Positions 55,297-62,266 of a stretch of DNA of 64,000 nucleotides are shown one piece after another. The stretch spans positions 558,001 through 622,000 of the forward strand of contig CAWIMV010000001.1 of the NCBI GenBank assembly GCA_963837325.1, in the 5' to 3' direction. Below the pieces are notes generated by a model. It was not told the DNA's origin, searched no databases, and was given only the letters and a program-made list of their open reading frames with translations. Made by a program: the position numbers and the translations under genes. Position 1 is the stretch's first letter, and each line of letters begins with the position of its first letter. Source of the stretch: CAVQKZ01 sp963837325 (GTDB lineage: Bacteria; Actinomycetota; Actinomycetes; Mycobacteriales; Jatrophihabitantaceae).

Positions 55297-56384
55297 CTCG
55301 CGAGCTCGTGGCTGCGGCCCACCGGACGGTGGTCAAGGTCGGTTCGGCGTCGCTCACCTCGCAGGGCCAGCTCGATCCCGCACGGCTGGATGCCATTGTC
55401 GACGCCTTGGCGGCCCGGCATTCGCACGGCCAGCAGATCGTTCTCGTGTCCTCGGGCGCGATTGCGGCCGGCATCGGGCCGCTGGGTCTGCGGGCGCGCC
55501 CGCGAGACCTCGCCACGCAGCAGGCCGCGGCGAGCGTCGGGCAACTGCTGCTCATCGAGCGGTATGCCGCCTCATTCGCGCGGTACGGGCTGCGCGTCGG
55601 GCAGGTGCTGCTCACCGCTGACGATCTGCATCGCCGCGGGCACTACCGCAACGCCGACCGCACGCTAGAGCGCTTGCTCGCGTTGGGCGTGATCCCCATC
55701 GTCAACGAGAACGACACCGTGGCCACCCACGAGATCCGCTTCGGCGACAACGACCGGCTGGCTGCACTGGTGGCCCACCTCGTGCACGCCGATGCGCTCG
55801 TGCTGCTCACCGACGTCGACGGCCTCTACACCGGCAAGCCGGGCCGTCCGGATTCCGTGTTCATCCCCGACGTGCAATCGATGACCGAGCTCGACGGAGT
55901 GAAGGTCAGCGGCACCGGCAGTCACGTCGGTTCGGGTGGGATGGTCACCAAGATCGACGCGGCCGCGATCGCGACGAGTGAGGGCATCCCGGTGCTGCTC
56001 GCGTCGGCCCAGCGCATCGGCGACGCGCTGCGGGGCGACGCGGGCACGATGTTCCACGCAGCGGGGGACCGCACAGCGTCGCGGCTGTTCTGGTTGCGGC
56101 ATGCCAGCACCCCGCGCGGCCGGCTCATGCTTGACGCCGGTGCGGTCAGCGCTGTCGTCGAGCGGCGCACGTCGCTGCTGCCCGCCGGCATCACTGCCGT
56201 CGACGGTGACTTCGGTTCCGGCGACGCGGTCGAGCTGGTCGGCCCGGACGGCGCGGTGGTCGGGCGCGGATTGGTCGGCTACGACGCCGCCGACCTGCCG
56301 CCCCTGCTCGGCCGCAAGACCCGCGATTTGCCCGCGGAGTTCCGGCGCGAGATCGTCCACCGCGACGACCTCGTCCTGCTCTGA
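55293..56384 (+). CDS. proB: Glutamate 5-kinase
   Basis: 363 residues. Amino-acid-kinase domain (TVVKVGSASLT, VLVSSGAIAAG-type, NENDTVATHEIRFGDNDRLAALVA, GTGSHVGSGGMVTKIDAA) followed by a PUA domain (~275-355, PRGRLMLDAGAVSAVV...). First step of proline synthesis, normally feedback-inhibited by proline through the kinase domain. ATG at 55293 shares ATGA with the obgE stop. Confidence 0.95.
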   Translation: MTRELVAAAHRTVVKVGSASLTSQGQLDPARLDAIVDALAARHSHGQQIVLVSSGAIAAGIGPLGLRARPRDLATQQAAASVGQLLLIERYAASFARYGLRVGQVLLTADDLHRRGHYRNADRTLERLLALGVIPIVNENDTVATHEIRFGDNDRLAALVAHLVHADALVLLTDVDGLYTGKPGRPDSVFIPDVQSMTELDGVKVSGTGSHVGSGGMVTKIDAAAIATSEGIPVLLASAQRIGDALRGDAGTMFHAAGDRTASRLFWLRHASTPRGRLMLDAGAVSAVVERRTSLLPAGITAVDGDFGSGDAVELVGPDGAVVGRGLVGYDAADLPPLLGRKTRDLPAEFRREIVHRDDLVLL

Positions 56385-56394
56385 CCCACCGCCA

Positions 56395-56511
56395 TTTCCC
56401 CGCTGGTGGCCGGGGGACCCTCGCACTTTCCCCGCTGGTGGCCGGGGGGCTCGCGCTTTTCCCCGCTGGTGCTCGATTTCGGGGCGCGCAAGCGGTCACC
56501 AGCGGGGAAAA
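56395..56511. repeat. CCCCGCTGGTG repeat cluster between proB and proA
   Basis: Two near-identical direct copies of TTTCCCCGCTGGTGGCCGGG begin at 56395 and 56427. A third, shortened copy TTTTCCCCGCTGGTG (56457-56471) is matched by its perfect inverse CACCAGCGGGGAAAA (56497-56511), making a 15-base-pair hairpin with a 25-base loop. The cluster ends 28 bases before the proA -10 box. Confidence 0.85.
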
Positions 56512-56538
56512 CCGGGGCCCCGGCGCCTGCCGCGGCCG

Positions 56539-56544
56539 TACGCT
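56539..56544 (+). promoter_or_regulatory. -10 box of leaderless proA transcript
   Basis: TACGCT, ending seven bases before the GTG at 56551; no ribosome site between. proA is therefore likely transcribed apart from proB. Confidence 0.5.
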
Positions 56545-56550
56545 GGACGC

Positions 56551-57813
56551 GTGAGTGAGTCCACCGCCACCGAACATGACATCCACGACGTTGCCACCCG
56601 CGCCCGGGAAGCAGCGGCCGAGCTGGCCACGCTCAGGCGGGCCGACAAGGACGCCGCCCTCCACGCCATGGCCCAGGCGCTCGGCGACGCGACCGAGGAG
56701 ATCCTGGCCGCCAATGGCCGCGATGTCACCGCCGGACGTGAGGCTGGGACGGCTGACGGGCTGATCGACCGGCTGACCCTGACCGGCGAGCGCGTCGCCA
56801 CGATGGCCCAGGGGCTTCGCGATGTGGCCGCGCTGCCTGACCCGGTCGGGGAGGTACTGCGCGGCTACACCCAGCCGAACGGGCTTGAGATCCGCCAGAT
56901 CCGGGTGCCGTTCGGTGTCGTGGCCATGGTCTACGAAGCCCGCCCGAACGTGACCGTCGACGCGGCCGGGCTCGCGCTCAAGAGCGGCAACGCGGCCCTG
57001 TTACGCGGTTCGGCGTCGGCTTACCAGTCCAACCTTGCCCTCGTCGACGTTCTCGCCGGCGCCGCGGAGAAGGCCGGGCTGCCGGCCGATGCCGTTCAGC
57101 TGGTGCCGGGCACCGACCGGGCCGGCGTGGGGCATTTGCTTCGCGCCCGCGGCCTGGTCGACCTGGTCATACCACGCGGCGGGGCCGGGCTGATCAACTA
57201 TGTGGTCGAGAACGCCACCGTGCCGGTCATCGAGACCGGGGTTGGCAATGTGCACGTGTACGTCGACGCCGCGGCCGACCTCGACATGGCCGAACGGATT
57301 GTGCTCAACTCCAAGACGTCGCGGGTCAGCGTCTGCAACTCGGCCGAGACGCTGCTGGTACATCAGGCGGTGGCCGACGAATTCCTCCCACGCATCACCT
57401 CCGCGCTGCAGAGCGCCGGTGTGGTCGTGCACGGCGACGAGCGGTTCGCGGGTCAGAACGGCGTGCAGCCGGCCGATGACGACGACTGGGCGCGCGAGTA
57501 CCTCTCGCTGGATTTGGCCGCTCGGGTGGTGGCCGACGTCGACGATGCGATCGCGCACATCCGGCGCTGGTCGTCCGGCCACACCGAAGCCATCGTGACC
57601 AATGACCTCGCGACCGCCCGGCGCTTCGTCGCCCGGGTGGATTCCGCCGCCGTCATGGTCAATGCCTCCACCCGGTTCACCGACGGCGCTGAATTCGGGA
57701 TGGGCGCCGAGATCGGCATCTCGACGCAGAAGATGCATGCCCGCGGTCCGATGGGGCTGCCCGAACTGACGTCCACCAAGTGGGTCGTTACGGGCGACGG
57801 CCAGGTGCGCTGA
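56551..57813 (+). CDS. proA: Gamma-glutamyl phosphate reductase
   Basis: 420 residues. Aldehyde-dehydrogenase fold: VPFGVVAMVYEARPNVTVD, GNAALLRGS, VIPRGGAGLI, catalytic Cys in SRVSVCNSAETLLV, and the terminal GAEIGISTQKMHARGPMG. It reduces glutamyl phosphate to the semialdehyde, the second step of proline synthesis. GTG 56551 gives the normal length. Separated from proB by the CCCCGCTGGTG repeat cluster and its own promoter. Confidence 0.95.
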   Translation: MSESTATEHDIHDVATRAREAAAELATLRRADKDAALHAMAQALGDATEEILAANGRDVTAGREAGTADGLIDRLTLTGERVATMAQGLRDVAALPDPVGEVLRGYTQPNGLEIRQIRVPFGVVAMVYEARPNVTVDAAGLALKSGNAALLRGSASAYQSNLALVDVLAGAAEKAGLPADAVQLVPGTDRAGVGHLLRARGLVDLVIPRGGAGLINYVVENATVPVIETGVGNVHVYVDAAADLDMAERIVLNSKTSRVSVCNSAETLLVHQAVADEFLPRITSALQSAGVVVHGDERFAGQNGVQPADDDDWAREYLSLDLAARVVADVDDAIAHIRRWSSGHTEAIVTNDLATARRFVARVDSAAVMVNASTRFTDGAEFGMGAEIGISTQKMHARGPMGLPELTSTKWVVTGDGQVR

Positions 57814-57825
57814 GCCAGCTGCCGG

Positions 57826-58005
57826 CTAGTCCGGGGTTTGGTGCGACGCCCGCTTGGTCTCCTCGGGGTGCTCAGTCCGCGCGTCGGAGTCCTCGAGAAT
57901 GATCTCGGCCTGGCGGCGGGCGTCGTCGCTGCCGGCGGCGGCCTCTTCCGGCGTCAAATGGGCGGCGCGGCTCTCGATCCGCTCGACATCGGGATGCTCG
58001 GTCAT
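57826..58005 (-). CDS. Small acidic hypothetical protein
   Basis: 59 residues from ATG 58005: HPDVERIESRAAHLTPEEAA, then QAEIILEDSDARTEHPEET. Acidic, helix-prone, no cysteines or membrane span. Short proteins of the type 'HPDVERIExRAAHLxPEE...' are widespread in actinobacteria, supporting a real gene of unknown role. Upstream on the minus strand TACGGT (58017-58012) ends seven bases before the ATG, fitting a leaderless mRNA. Confidence 0.68.
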   Translation of the reverse strand: MTEHPDVERIESRAAHLTPEEAAAGSDDARRQAEIILEDSDARTEHPEETKRASHQTPD

Positions 58006-58011
58006 ACCGGA

Positions 58012-58017
58012 ACCGTA
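58012..58017 (-). promoter_or_regulatory. -10 box of the small acidic protein
   Basis: TACGGT on the minus strand, spaced seven bases from the start codon. Confidence 0.35.
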
Positions 58018-58033
58018 CCCACTGGTGGTCAGC

Positions 58034-58078
58034 CGCGAGTGCGCACCGGCCATCAAGGATGGTCGGTGCGCACTCGCG
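58034..58078. terminator. Long perfect hairpin after the hexosaminidase gene
   Basis: CGCGAGTGCGCACCG (58034-58048) is exactly complementary to 58064-58078, and the stem extends inward through GCCATC/GATGGT to a three-base loop: about 21 pairs. It lies 13 bases past the hexosaminidase stop and upstream of the small acidic gene, so it probably insulates the two leftward transcripts. Confidence 0.65.
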
Positions 58079-58091
58079 CGGTCGGGTGGAT

Positions 58092-60098
58092 TCAGTGCCC
58101 GAGCGTGATGCGAAGCGTCACCGGGGTGGTGTTGGGGGCAGTCACCGTGATCGTCACATGGTGGCTGCCGCCGTGGTGGTAGGTGTGCTGGCCGCGGATG
58201 GCGTACAGGCCGTTGACCGAGGAGCTGGTCGCGGCCCGGCCGCTGAGCACACCTGGGCTGGTGGTGCCATCACCCCAGTCGATCGTCGCCGTGAGTTCGC
58301 TCGTCGCGAAGCCCGGGGCGGACAGCGTCGCCAGTGTCGCGCTTACCCGCCCGTGCTGGTCGGCATGCGGGCGTGCGGCGGTGAGGTCGAGGCGCCAGGG
58401 CACCTCAGGGGTCGGATAGAAGTTCACCCCACCGGCGAGGAACCGGGGCCCCTGGGCCGCGAGCCGGGTCAGGAAGTCGTGGTAGGCCGGGCTGGTCGCC
58501 GTCCGCGTCACCTTCGGCGACCAACCGAGCTCGGCCAGCGCGGGCAGCCGCGGGAACGCCAGGTAGTCGATCTCGTTCAGGTTGCGCAGGGTCTCGGCCC
58601 AAATCGCGCCCTCAACTCCGATCACGTTGGCGTCGGTGACCCCGGTGACGTAGCTGGCCGGATCCCAGTTGTAGAACTGGTCGACGTCACAGCCGTTGTT
58701 GCAGGCCCAGGTCAGTCCGAGGTTCGGCGGCACGGTCTTCGTGTACTTCTGGTCGAGATAGGCGTGGTTGGCCGGCGCCATCACGATCTTCATGTGCTTG
58801 GCCACGGCCTCGGTTGCGCTGGCCGTGTCCGGACTCGAGCCCGAGGCCGGGTTCCAGTACTCGGCGACCGAACCGGGCGGCAGGTTGGTGCCGGCGCCGG
58901 CAATCTCGGCCCAGCCCATCACCGTCTTGCCCCGGCTGGTCACGATGCCGGCTTCCTTGTTGACGAGGGCGGCGTAACGCGCCTGGCTCAGCACGGTGTT
59001 GGGCACTTCGTCGCCGCCGAGGTTGTAGTACCGGCTGCTCGACATTGCCGTGAGCTGGTCGATGATCGCGGTGAGGATCGACCACGTGTTGTCGCTCTCG
59101 GGGCACAGCGCGCTGTAGCCGACGTCGCCGGTGTAGTTCCAGACCGGCGGGTTCTTGACGCTGCAATTGATGTCGTGCGGGTGGCCGTTCAACCGCGGGT
59201 TGGCCGTGTCGTTGTACTCGGACATGATGATCGCGTTGGTGTGCCCTGGCGTGTCCACCTCAGGCACGACGGTCATGAAGTGCGCGGCGGCGTACGCGAC
59301 GACGTCCTTGTACTGCGCCTGGGTCCAGAAGCCGCCCGGATCCATGGTGCGGCCGTCGGTGCCGACCGAGCCCCGCCCGCCGATCGCGGTCAGGTTGGGG
59401 AAACCCTTGATGGCGATGCGGAACCCCTGGTCGTCGCTGAGGTGCAGGTGGAAGGTGTTGACCTTGTAGGCCGACGCCTGGTCGATCAGCTTCTTCACCG
59501 CGGACGGGGATTCATAGTGCCGGGCGATGTCGAGCATCAGGCCGCGGTAGCCGTAGCGAGGGTAATCGGTGATGTGCACGGCCGGCATGGTCCACGGCCC
59601 GGAGCGCTCGGTGCGGCTGGCGACCCACGGTGGCAGCAACTGGCGGATCGTCTGCACGCCGTTGAACAGGCCGTGCGCGGTCTTCGCCGTCAGCGTCACC
59701 TGCTCGGTGGTGACATCGAGCTGGTAGCCCTCGGGCAGGCGCTTGGCGCCGAGCGTGCCTGGGTTGCCGAGACGCAGGGCAATGTCGCCGTGGTGCGCGC
59801 GGCCCGAGACCACGGGCAGGCGGAAACCAGTGGCCGGCTGCAAGTACCCGACGAGTTCGTGGGCGACCGCGGCGGCGCCACCGGTCGCAACGACCCGGGT
59901 GTGCTCGGTCAGGCTGAACTGGCCGTGGCCCACGGTGGTCGACACCGGCTTGGGCACGATCTGCGGTGCTGACGCCATGTTCTGCGGAGCCTTCTTCCCG
60001 GACGCCGGCGCGCCGACCGCGACCGAGAGGGCGAGTGCGATTCCGAGGGCGCCGGCGAGGCGAGCCCCGGACCTGGGTGCGTTGCGGATTGCCGACAT
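58092..60098 (-). CDS. Secreted beta-N-acetylhexosaminidase (GH20) with C-terminal PKD-like domain
   Basis: 668 residues. Signal peptide (LAGALGIALALSVAVGAPASG), a GH20b N-terminal domain (~45-165), then the catalytic barrel with YGYRGLMLDIARHY, HLHLSDDQGFR, EVDTPGHTNA and the catalytic Asp363-Glu364 in NLGGDEVP. A C-terminal Ig/PKD-like domain (TIDWGDGTTSPG...GQHTYHHGGSHHVTITV) may bind polymer. It should release GlcNAc from chitooligosaccharides or wall glycans by substrate-assisted catalysis. Two DasR-type operators lie just upstream, tying it to GlcNAc control. ATG 60098 with GAGACC. Confidence 0.93.
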   Translation of the reverse strand: MSAIRNAPRSGARLAGALGIALALSVAVGAPASGKKAPQNMASAPQIVPKPVSTTVGHGQFSLTEHTRVVATGGAAAVAHELVGYLQPATGFRLPVVSGRAHHGDIALRLGNPGTLGAKRLPEGYQLDVTTEQVTLTAKTAHGLFNGVQTIRQLLPPWVASRTERSGPWTMPAVHITDYPRYGYRGLMLDIARHYESPSAVKKLIDQASAYKVNTFHLHLSDDQGFRIAIKGFPNLTAIGGRGSVGTDGRTMDPGGFWTQAQYKDVVAYAAAHFMTVVPEVDTPGHTNAIIMSEYNDTANPRLNGHPHDINCSVKNPPVWNYTGDVGYSALCPESDNTWSILTAIIDQLTAMSSSRYYNLGGDEVPNTVLSQARYAALVNKEAGIVTSRGKTVMGWAEIAGAGTNLPPGSVAEYWNPASGSSPDTASATEAVAKHMKIVMAPANHAYLDQKYTKTVPPNLGLTWACNNGCDVDQFYNWDPASYVTGVTDANVIGVEGAIWAETLRNLNEIDYLAFPRLPALAELGWSPKVTRTATSPAYHDFLTRLAAQGPRFLAGGVNFYPTPEVPWRLDLTAARPHADQHGRVSATLATLSAPGFATSELTATIDWGDGTTSPGVLSGRAATSSSVNGLYAIRGQHTYHHGGSHHVTITVTAPNTTPVTLRITLGH

Positions 60099-60125
60099 GG
60101 TGGTCTCTTTCCGGTCGCGCCGTTA

Positions 60126-60156
60126 TGGTCTATACCAACAGTTATGGTCTACACCA
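60126..60156 (-). promoter_or_regulatory. Two DasR-type (dre) operators upstream of hexosaminidase
   Basis: TGGTCTATACCA (60126-60137) and TGGTCTACACCA (60145-60156) lie 19 bases apart, 28 bases before the start codon. The DasR consensus of Streptomyces is built on TGGTCTAGACCA; the first site differs at one position and the second at two. DasR is a GntR-family repressor released by GlcN-6-P and controls chitin/GlcNAc genes, which fits the regulated product. Confidence 0.8.
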
Positions 60157-60181
60157 ATTGAACAAACCCGGCAAGAGTCGG

Positions 60182-60661
60182 TTATTCCCCCGGGGATTGT
60201 CGCAGTCGAGGCACGGCCGGTTCGGTTCGATCGGCATCGGCGCAGCCGGCGATCAGCGCGTCGGCCCAGGCCGTCAGGCCCCCGACGTCGACGCCGTGCG
60301 GCGGCGCGACCAGGTAGGCGGCAATACGCTCGCGTCCGCGCCGAAGCAGCGCGACCGCGCCGGAGTCGTTGCCGCGCAGCGCGTGCGTCAGTCCGACGGC
60401 GAGCTGGGCCAAGCCCTGCCACAGCTGCCGTTCGGCCTGGGGTGCTGCCTTCCAGCTGGCCTCGAGAACCTCGTGGGCGTGGAAGGGCAGGCCGTCGTCG
60501 AGGAGACGCTGTGCTTCGGCCAGCGCCGCCTCCGGCGGGAGAGCGATGCCGTCGGGCACCCGTTCGACCCCGGTCGAGCCACGGGGGAGCGGGCGGCCGA
60601 GACCGTCCCGCGGGCGCGCGTTGAGTGGCCGTCCGAGACTGTCGCGCTCCCGCTCGGCCAT
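60182..60661 (-). CDS. DUF309 domain protein
   Basis: 159 residues. After a disordered start with two DSLGRPLNAR/DGLGRPLPRG copies comes the DUF309 helical core (ALAEAQRLLDDGLPFHAHEVLEASWKAAP, WQGLAQLAVGLTHALRGN, LLRRGRERIA). The FHAHEVLE motif is typical. Function unknown. ATG at 60661, two bases after the UbiA gene's stop, so they form an operon. A longer frame reaching to 61822 on this strand is a shadow of the UbiA gene. Confidence 0.85.
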   Translation of the reverse strand: MAERERDSLGRPLNARPRDGLGRPLPRGSTGVERVPDGIALPPEAALAEAQRLLDDGLPFHAHEVLEASWKAAPQAERQLWQGLAQLAVGLTHALRGNDSGAVALLRRGRERIAAYLVAPPHGVDVGGLTAWADALIAGCADADRTEPAVPRLRQSPGE

Positions 60662-60663
60662 GC

Positions 60664-61761
60664 TCAGAATGCCCTCACGTCGAAGATCGCGGCCAGCGCG
60701 ACACCGACGATCATCGCCGTGCCGGCGTTGCGGGTGTGGAGGAACGTCCAGGCCGCGTACCAGAGCGGCCAGACCGGAAACCCCTTCGGCTTCGTCGTCG
60801 GCGGCGGCTTCGAGAGGGCTCGCCAGGTCGCCCGGGCGGCCGAGACTCCGGCGAACCCGAGCAGCGCGGGCCAGGGCAACGCCCGCACGGCCACCGCAGC
60901 GACGAGCAGCACGTAGAAGCCGGCGATCAACAACTTGGTGACGACCAACGCCCGGTCGCGGCCGAGCAGGACTGGCACCGTCATGATCCGCAACGGAGCG
61001 TCGAAGGGGATCTTGTCGATGTGCTTGCCCATCAACACCGCCGCGCACAGCAGCGCGTACGGCAAGCTGGCCACCAGCACCTGGCCCGGCAACTGCCCCG
61101 TCGCGGCGAAGTACGTGCCGCCTACCATCAGCGGCCCCCAGGTCACCAGGACGTCCAACTCGCCGAGGCCGCGCTTCTTCAGGCGCAGGGGAGGAGCCGT
61201 GTAGGCAGCGCTGAGCAGGAAACCGCCGAGCGCGAACGCGAGCACCCACGGTCCACGGGCCACGACCAGCGCGATCATGATCGCCAGGTCGGCGAGGTTG
61301 AACCCGACTGCGACGGCCGCGAGTTGGCGTCGGCTGGTGAGTCCAGACAGGATCGGGTGGGGCGCGTATTGGGCGCGCGGATAGTCGGCGGTGTCCTGGC
61401 CGACGTCGGTGTCGAAGAGGTCGTTCATCAAGTTGTTGGCGACATGGGCGGCGAGCACCCCGGCCAGCGCGAGGCCGAAGTACAACCACGAGAACCCGGG
61501 CGCCCGCACCGCCAGCAGTCCGGCGAGCAAACCGGCGACCAGCGTCATGGGCAGCACGGCCGCCCGGGTGAGCACGATCCACTTGGTGAGGACGTCGACG
61601 TGCCCGCGCGGCGGGTTGGTCGTCACCGCCGCGTAGAGCCAGCCGTTGGATCGCTGCCGAAGCGTTGGGTGGTCCGGGACGAAGGCGACCAGCGCTTCGC
61701 CTGCGGCGCGATCGGGTTTGGGGCGATGGCCGGCGTGCTCGCGGTCCGGCGCCTTCGTCAC
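60664..61761 (-). CDS. UbiA family prenyltransferase
   Basis: 365 residues. About nine membrane spans after a ~55-residue cytoplasmic N-terminus. The prenyl-diphosphate/Mg motif reads NNLMNDLFDTDVGQD (NDxxDxxxD). The second Asp motif is replaced by GKHIDKIPFD. This fits MenA-like or another aromatic-acceptor prenyltransferase; no men genes are adjacent, so menaquinone synthesis is only a guess. GTG start at 61761 with no strong ribosome site. Confidence 0.86.
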   Translation of the reverse strand: MTKAPDREHAGHRPKPDRAAGEALVAFVPDHPTLRQRSNGWLYAAVTTNPPRGHVDVLTKWIVLTRAAVLPMTLVAGLLAGLLAVRAPGFSWLYFGLALAGVLAAHVANNLMNDLFDTDVGQDTADYPRAQYAPHPILSGLTSRRQLAAVAVGFNLADLAIMIALVVARGPWVLAFALGGFLLSAAYTAPPLRLKKRGLGELDVLVTWGPLMVGGTYFAATGQLPGQVLVASLPYALLCAAVLMGKHIDKIPFDAPLRIMTVPVLLGRDRALVVTKLLIAGFYVLLVAAVAVRALPWPALLGFAGVSAARATWRALSKPPPTTKPKGFPVWPLWYAAWTFLHTRNAGTAMIVGVALAAIFDVRAF

Positions 61762-61851
61762 CCAGCGAGCGTATGCCCCGAATCGGTGAGCGGGTCCGGG
61801 CTCGGCGCCAGGTCAGTGGCACGCACGGGCGTGACGTGTCAGGGTGGACCC

Positions 61852-62124
61852 ATGTGCCGCAACATCAAGGTCCTCAACAACTTCGAGCCGCCCGCCACCT
61901 CCGACGAGGTTCGCGCCGCCGCCCTGCAGTACGTGCGCAAGGTCAGTGGGACGGCCAAGCCGTCGGCCGCGAACGAGGCCGCTTTCTCAGCGGCCGTCGA
62001 CGAGATCGCCCATATCACCGCACACCTCCTCGACGCGCTGGTGACCAACGCCCCCAAACGCGACCGGGCAGTGGAGGCGGCCAAGGCCCGGGAGCGCGCG
62101 GCCAAGCGCTACGCGTCGGTCTGA
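61852..62124 (+). CDS. DUF2277 domain protein
   Basis: 90 residues. The DUF2277 signature opens the protein (MCRNIKVLNNFEPPATSDEV) and continues AALQYVRKVSGTAKPS and FSAAVDEIAHITAHLLDAL. Small, soluble, all-helical; function unknown. ATG 61852 overlies a CAGGGT box at 61840-61845 and no ribosome site, so may be leaderless. It ends 29 bases before the sigma-28 -35 element. Confidence 0.9.
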   Translation: MCRNIKVLNNFEPPATSDEVRAAALQYVRKVSGTAKPSAANEAAFSAAVDEIAHITAHLLDALVTNAPKRDRAVEAAKARERAAKRYASV

Positions 62125-62153
62125 GTGCCAGCTGGTCGGACCGCGCCGAAGTC

Positions 62154-62180
62154 TCAAGTCTTCCGCCAGCCCGCCGATAG
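62154..62180 (+). promoter_or_regulatory. Second sigma-28 (FliA/WhiG-type) promoter
   Basis: TCAAGTCT (62154-62161), an 11-base spacer, GCCGATAG (62173-62180). It differs at one position of sixteen from the element at 18551-18577 and ends 86 bases before the start codon of the GGDEF-EAL gene (78 in the other case). Confidence 0.78.
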
Positions 62181-62266
62181 TCCGAATGAGCACCTGTCGC
62201 ACCTTGCAGGCAGTGGTTTGCGCGTTCTTGGGACCGCTGACCGTTCGGATCGGAGGCGGTGTCAGC

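Noticed and set aside
56395..56511. Short CRISPR array
   Set aside because: Only three direct copies, with spacers far too short and uneven, one copy inverted, no cas genes.
60182..61822. 546-residue single leftward protein
   Set aside because: Only its last 159 residues (DUF309) are real; the rest is the UbiA gene in another frame.
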